A DNA stretch of 64,000 nucleotides. It comes from Bacteroidota bacterium. Its GTDB lineage: Bacteria; Bacteroidota; Ignavibacteria; UBA10030; SZUA-254. Location: assembly GCA_020056225.1 (NCBI GenBank), contig JAGVIE010000002.1, positions 1 through 64,000 on the forward strand. The letters are read 5' to 3'. This document shows, in pieces, positions 63,064 through 64,000 of the stretch (its first letter is position 1; each line of letters opens with the position of its first letter). The position numbers and the translations under genes were made by a program. The notes beneath the pieces were generated by a model. It made no database searches. It was not told the DNA's origin and saw nothing but the letters and a program-made list of their open reading frames with translations.

Positions 63064-63408
63064 TTAGTCGCCCGATGTTTTCTGGCGGATTTGTTTCGCG
63101 GCAAGCTCGCGCAGATAGTACATCTTTGATCGGCGTACATTGCCTTCTTTCATTATATCGATCTTCGCAACTCGCGGTGAATGTAGCGGGAATATACGCT
63201 CAACCCCGACACCGTTAGAAATCTTACGCACAGTGAACGTAGCGCGCAATCCATCGCCGTGCCGTCCGATGACCACACCCTGAAATTGCTGGATGCGCTC
63301 TTTGTCACCTTCGATAACGCGAACATGAACGTTAATCGTATCGCCTGCGCGAAATTGCGGAAGATCGGTCTTCATCTGTGTTGCTTCGACCAGCTTCATT
63401 TTTTCCAT
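63064..63408 (-). CDS. rplS: 50S ribosomal protein L19
   Basis: 114 residues, a normal L19 length. '[22 protein letters not shown]' and '[22 protein letters not shown]' plus '[19 protein letters not shown]' are diagnostic. It lies between trmD and mqnA in the usual trmD-rplS order. Its start is 18 nt downstream of the trmD stop. Confidence 0.97.
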   Translation of the reverse strand: MEKMKLVEATQMKTDLPQFRAGDTINVHVRVIEGDKERIQQFQGVVIGRHGDGLRATFTVRKISNGVGVERIFPLHSPRVAKIDIMKEGNVRRSKMYYLRELAAKQIRQKTSGD

Positions 63409-63426
63409 TATAGTTTTTCCTTATTA

Positions 63427-64000
63427 TTATGATATCAGATTCTTACGACGAACACGTGTACGCTCTAATCGTTCTTCGCGCCGCCAACGTTCTATTTTTT
63501 TATGATCACCGGAGAGTAGCACTTCCGGTACTTTCAATCCCGTATATTCTGCCGGCTTCGTGTAGTACGGGCAATCGAGCAAACCATCTTGAAATGAATC
63601 GGTCAGCATCGATTCGCTGTCGCCCAAAACTCCGGGAAGCAGTCTTATAAGTGCATCCACGACGATAAGTGCGGCAAGCTCGCCGCCGGTCAGAACATAA
63701 TCACCTATCGATATTTCCTTTGTTACAAGTTTCTGACGGACACGCTCGTCTATTCCCTTATAGTGTCCGCACAACAATATTAAATTCTTATTCAGTGACA
63801 GTTGATTGGCAGTCTTTTGATTAAAAAGATCGCCGTCAGCAGTCAGGTAAATCACTTCATCGTATGTTCGCTTTTGTTGAAGCGATTCTATACACTCGAA
63901 GATCGGTTCGGGTTTCAGGATCATTCCCGCGCCGCCGCCGTACGGCGTGTCGTCAATCGTCTTGTGTTTATCGTGAGCATACTTTCTCAAATCGTGCGCA
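63427..64000 (-). CDS. trmD: tRNA (guanine37-N1)-methyltransferase, 5' end missing
   Basis: About 191 residues of TrmD, running off the window's right edge; a TTG at 63990 is not a real start since the frame continues ([13 protein letters not shown]). The SPOUT knot is visible: '[18 protein letters not shown]', '[18 protein letters not shown]', '[33 protein letters not shown]'. It methylates G37 of tRNA. The order trmD-rplS is the conserved operon (rpsP-rimM-trmD-rplS). Confidence 0.95.
   Translation of the reverse strand, partial: AHDLRKYAHDKHKTIDDTPYGGGAGMILKPEPIFECIESLQQKRTYDEVIYLTADGDLFNQKTANQLSLNKNLILLCGHYKGIDERVRQKLVTKEISIGDYVLTGGELAALIVVDALIRLLPGVLGDSESMLTDSFQDGLLDCPYYTKPAEYTGLKVPEVLLSGDHKKIERWRREERLERTRVRRKNLIS

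Noticed and set aside
1..64000. CRISPR arrays, tRNA or rRNA genes
   Set aside because: No regularly spaced direct repeats with unique spacers, and no sequence with the rRNA or cloverleaf character, was recognised by eye; an automated scan would be decisive.

Overview
The window looks like chromosome from a Gram-negative member of the FCB group (Bacteroidota, Ignavibacteria or Chlorobi relatives). The best evidence is five large secreted proteins ending in the 'QNYPNPFNP ... GLPGGVYFY ... MVLMK' type C-terminal domain used for type IX secretion. A Kdo/LPS-export operon, a TonB-dependent receptor, a TonB-like protein and MqnA support this. Exact placement is inference. The sequence is moderately AT-rich and densely coded. 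I saw no rRNA, tRNA or CRISPR array, although no scanning program could be run.

Layout. 1-5.7 kb: end of a zinc-ribbon protein, a PH-domain membrane protein, purE, a VOC protein, an aldehyde dehydrogenase, an exported C45/phospholipase-B-like hydrolase and a small sorted protein. 5.7-10.8 kb (minus): kdsA-kdsC-kdsD-lptC-lptA-like-lptB, joining Kdo synthesis to LPS transport. 10.9-20.1 kb (minus): two giant sorted proteins (SdrD-B-like modules; M6 metalloprotease). 20.3-24.5 kb: ispE, TonB receptor, LOG-family protein, RDD protein. 24.7-26.6 kb: a restriction-modification pair. 26.8-35.2 kb: M28 peptidase, a UvrD-type helicase split in two by a lipoprotein gene, an exported PIMT, and a membrane spermidine-synthase-like protein. 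35.3-42.6 kb: Er-VIT1 iron exporter plus a truncated second copy, DUF2339 protein, nitronate monooxygenase, a CDF-like protein, and a YVTN beta-propeller protein. 42.8-48.6 kb: DinB protein, an overlapping two-gene cassette with an Mrr-like nuclease motif, TonB-like protein, Mpv17-like protein, DUF5683-like protein. 48.9-53 kb: HhH-GPD glycosylase overlapping a short Rho, HDAC-family protein, a cyclase-homology membrane protein. 53.4-64 kb: a 29-residue-repeat sorted protein, cysS, a DUF2283/PBECR2-like toxin-type pair with a frameshift, oligopeptidase B, recN, an unknown gene flanked by repeats, mqnA, rplS, trmD.

Most genes are housekeeping or cell-envelope genes. The accessory content lies in the restriction-modification pair, the split helicase, the 43.5-45.6 kb cassette, the frameshifted PBECR2-like gene and the repeat-flanked gene near 61.4 kb. 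Intergenic regions carry several families of short palindromic repeats, including one MITE-like element with perfect 12-bp terminal inverted repeats.

The best candidates for something undescribed are (1) the helicase cut between its two RecA-like halves by an 825-nt segment encoding a lipoprotein with an apparently inactive endonuclease/exonuclease/phosphatase fold, with both halves still open and in the same frame, and (2) the overlapping gene pair at 43.5-45.6 kb, which looks like a defence module with an uncharacterised partner.
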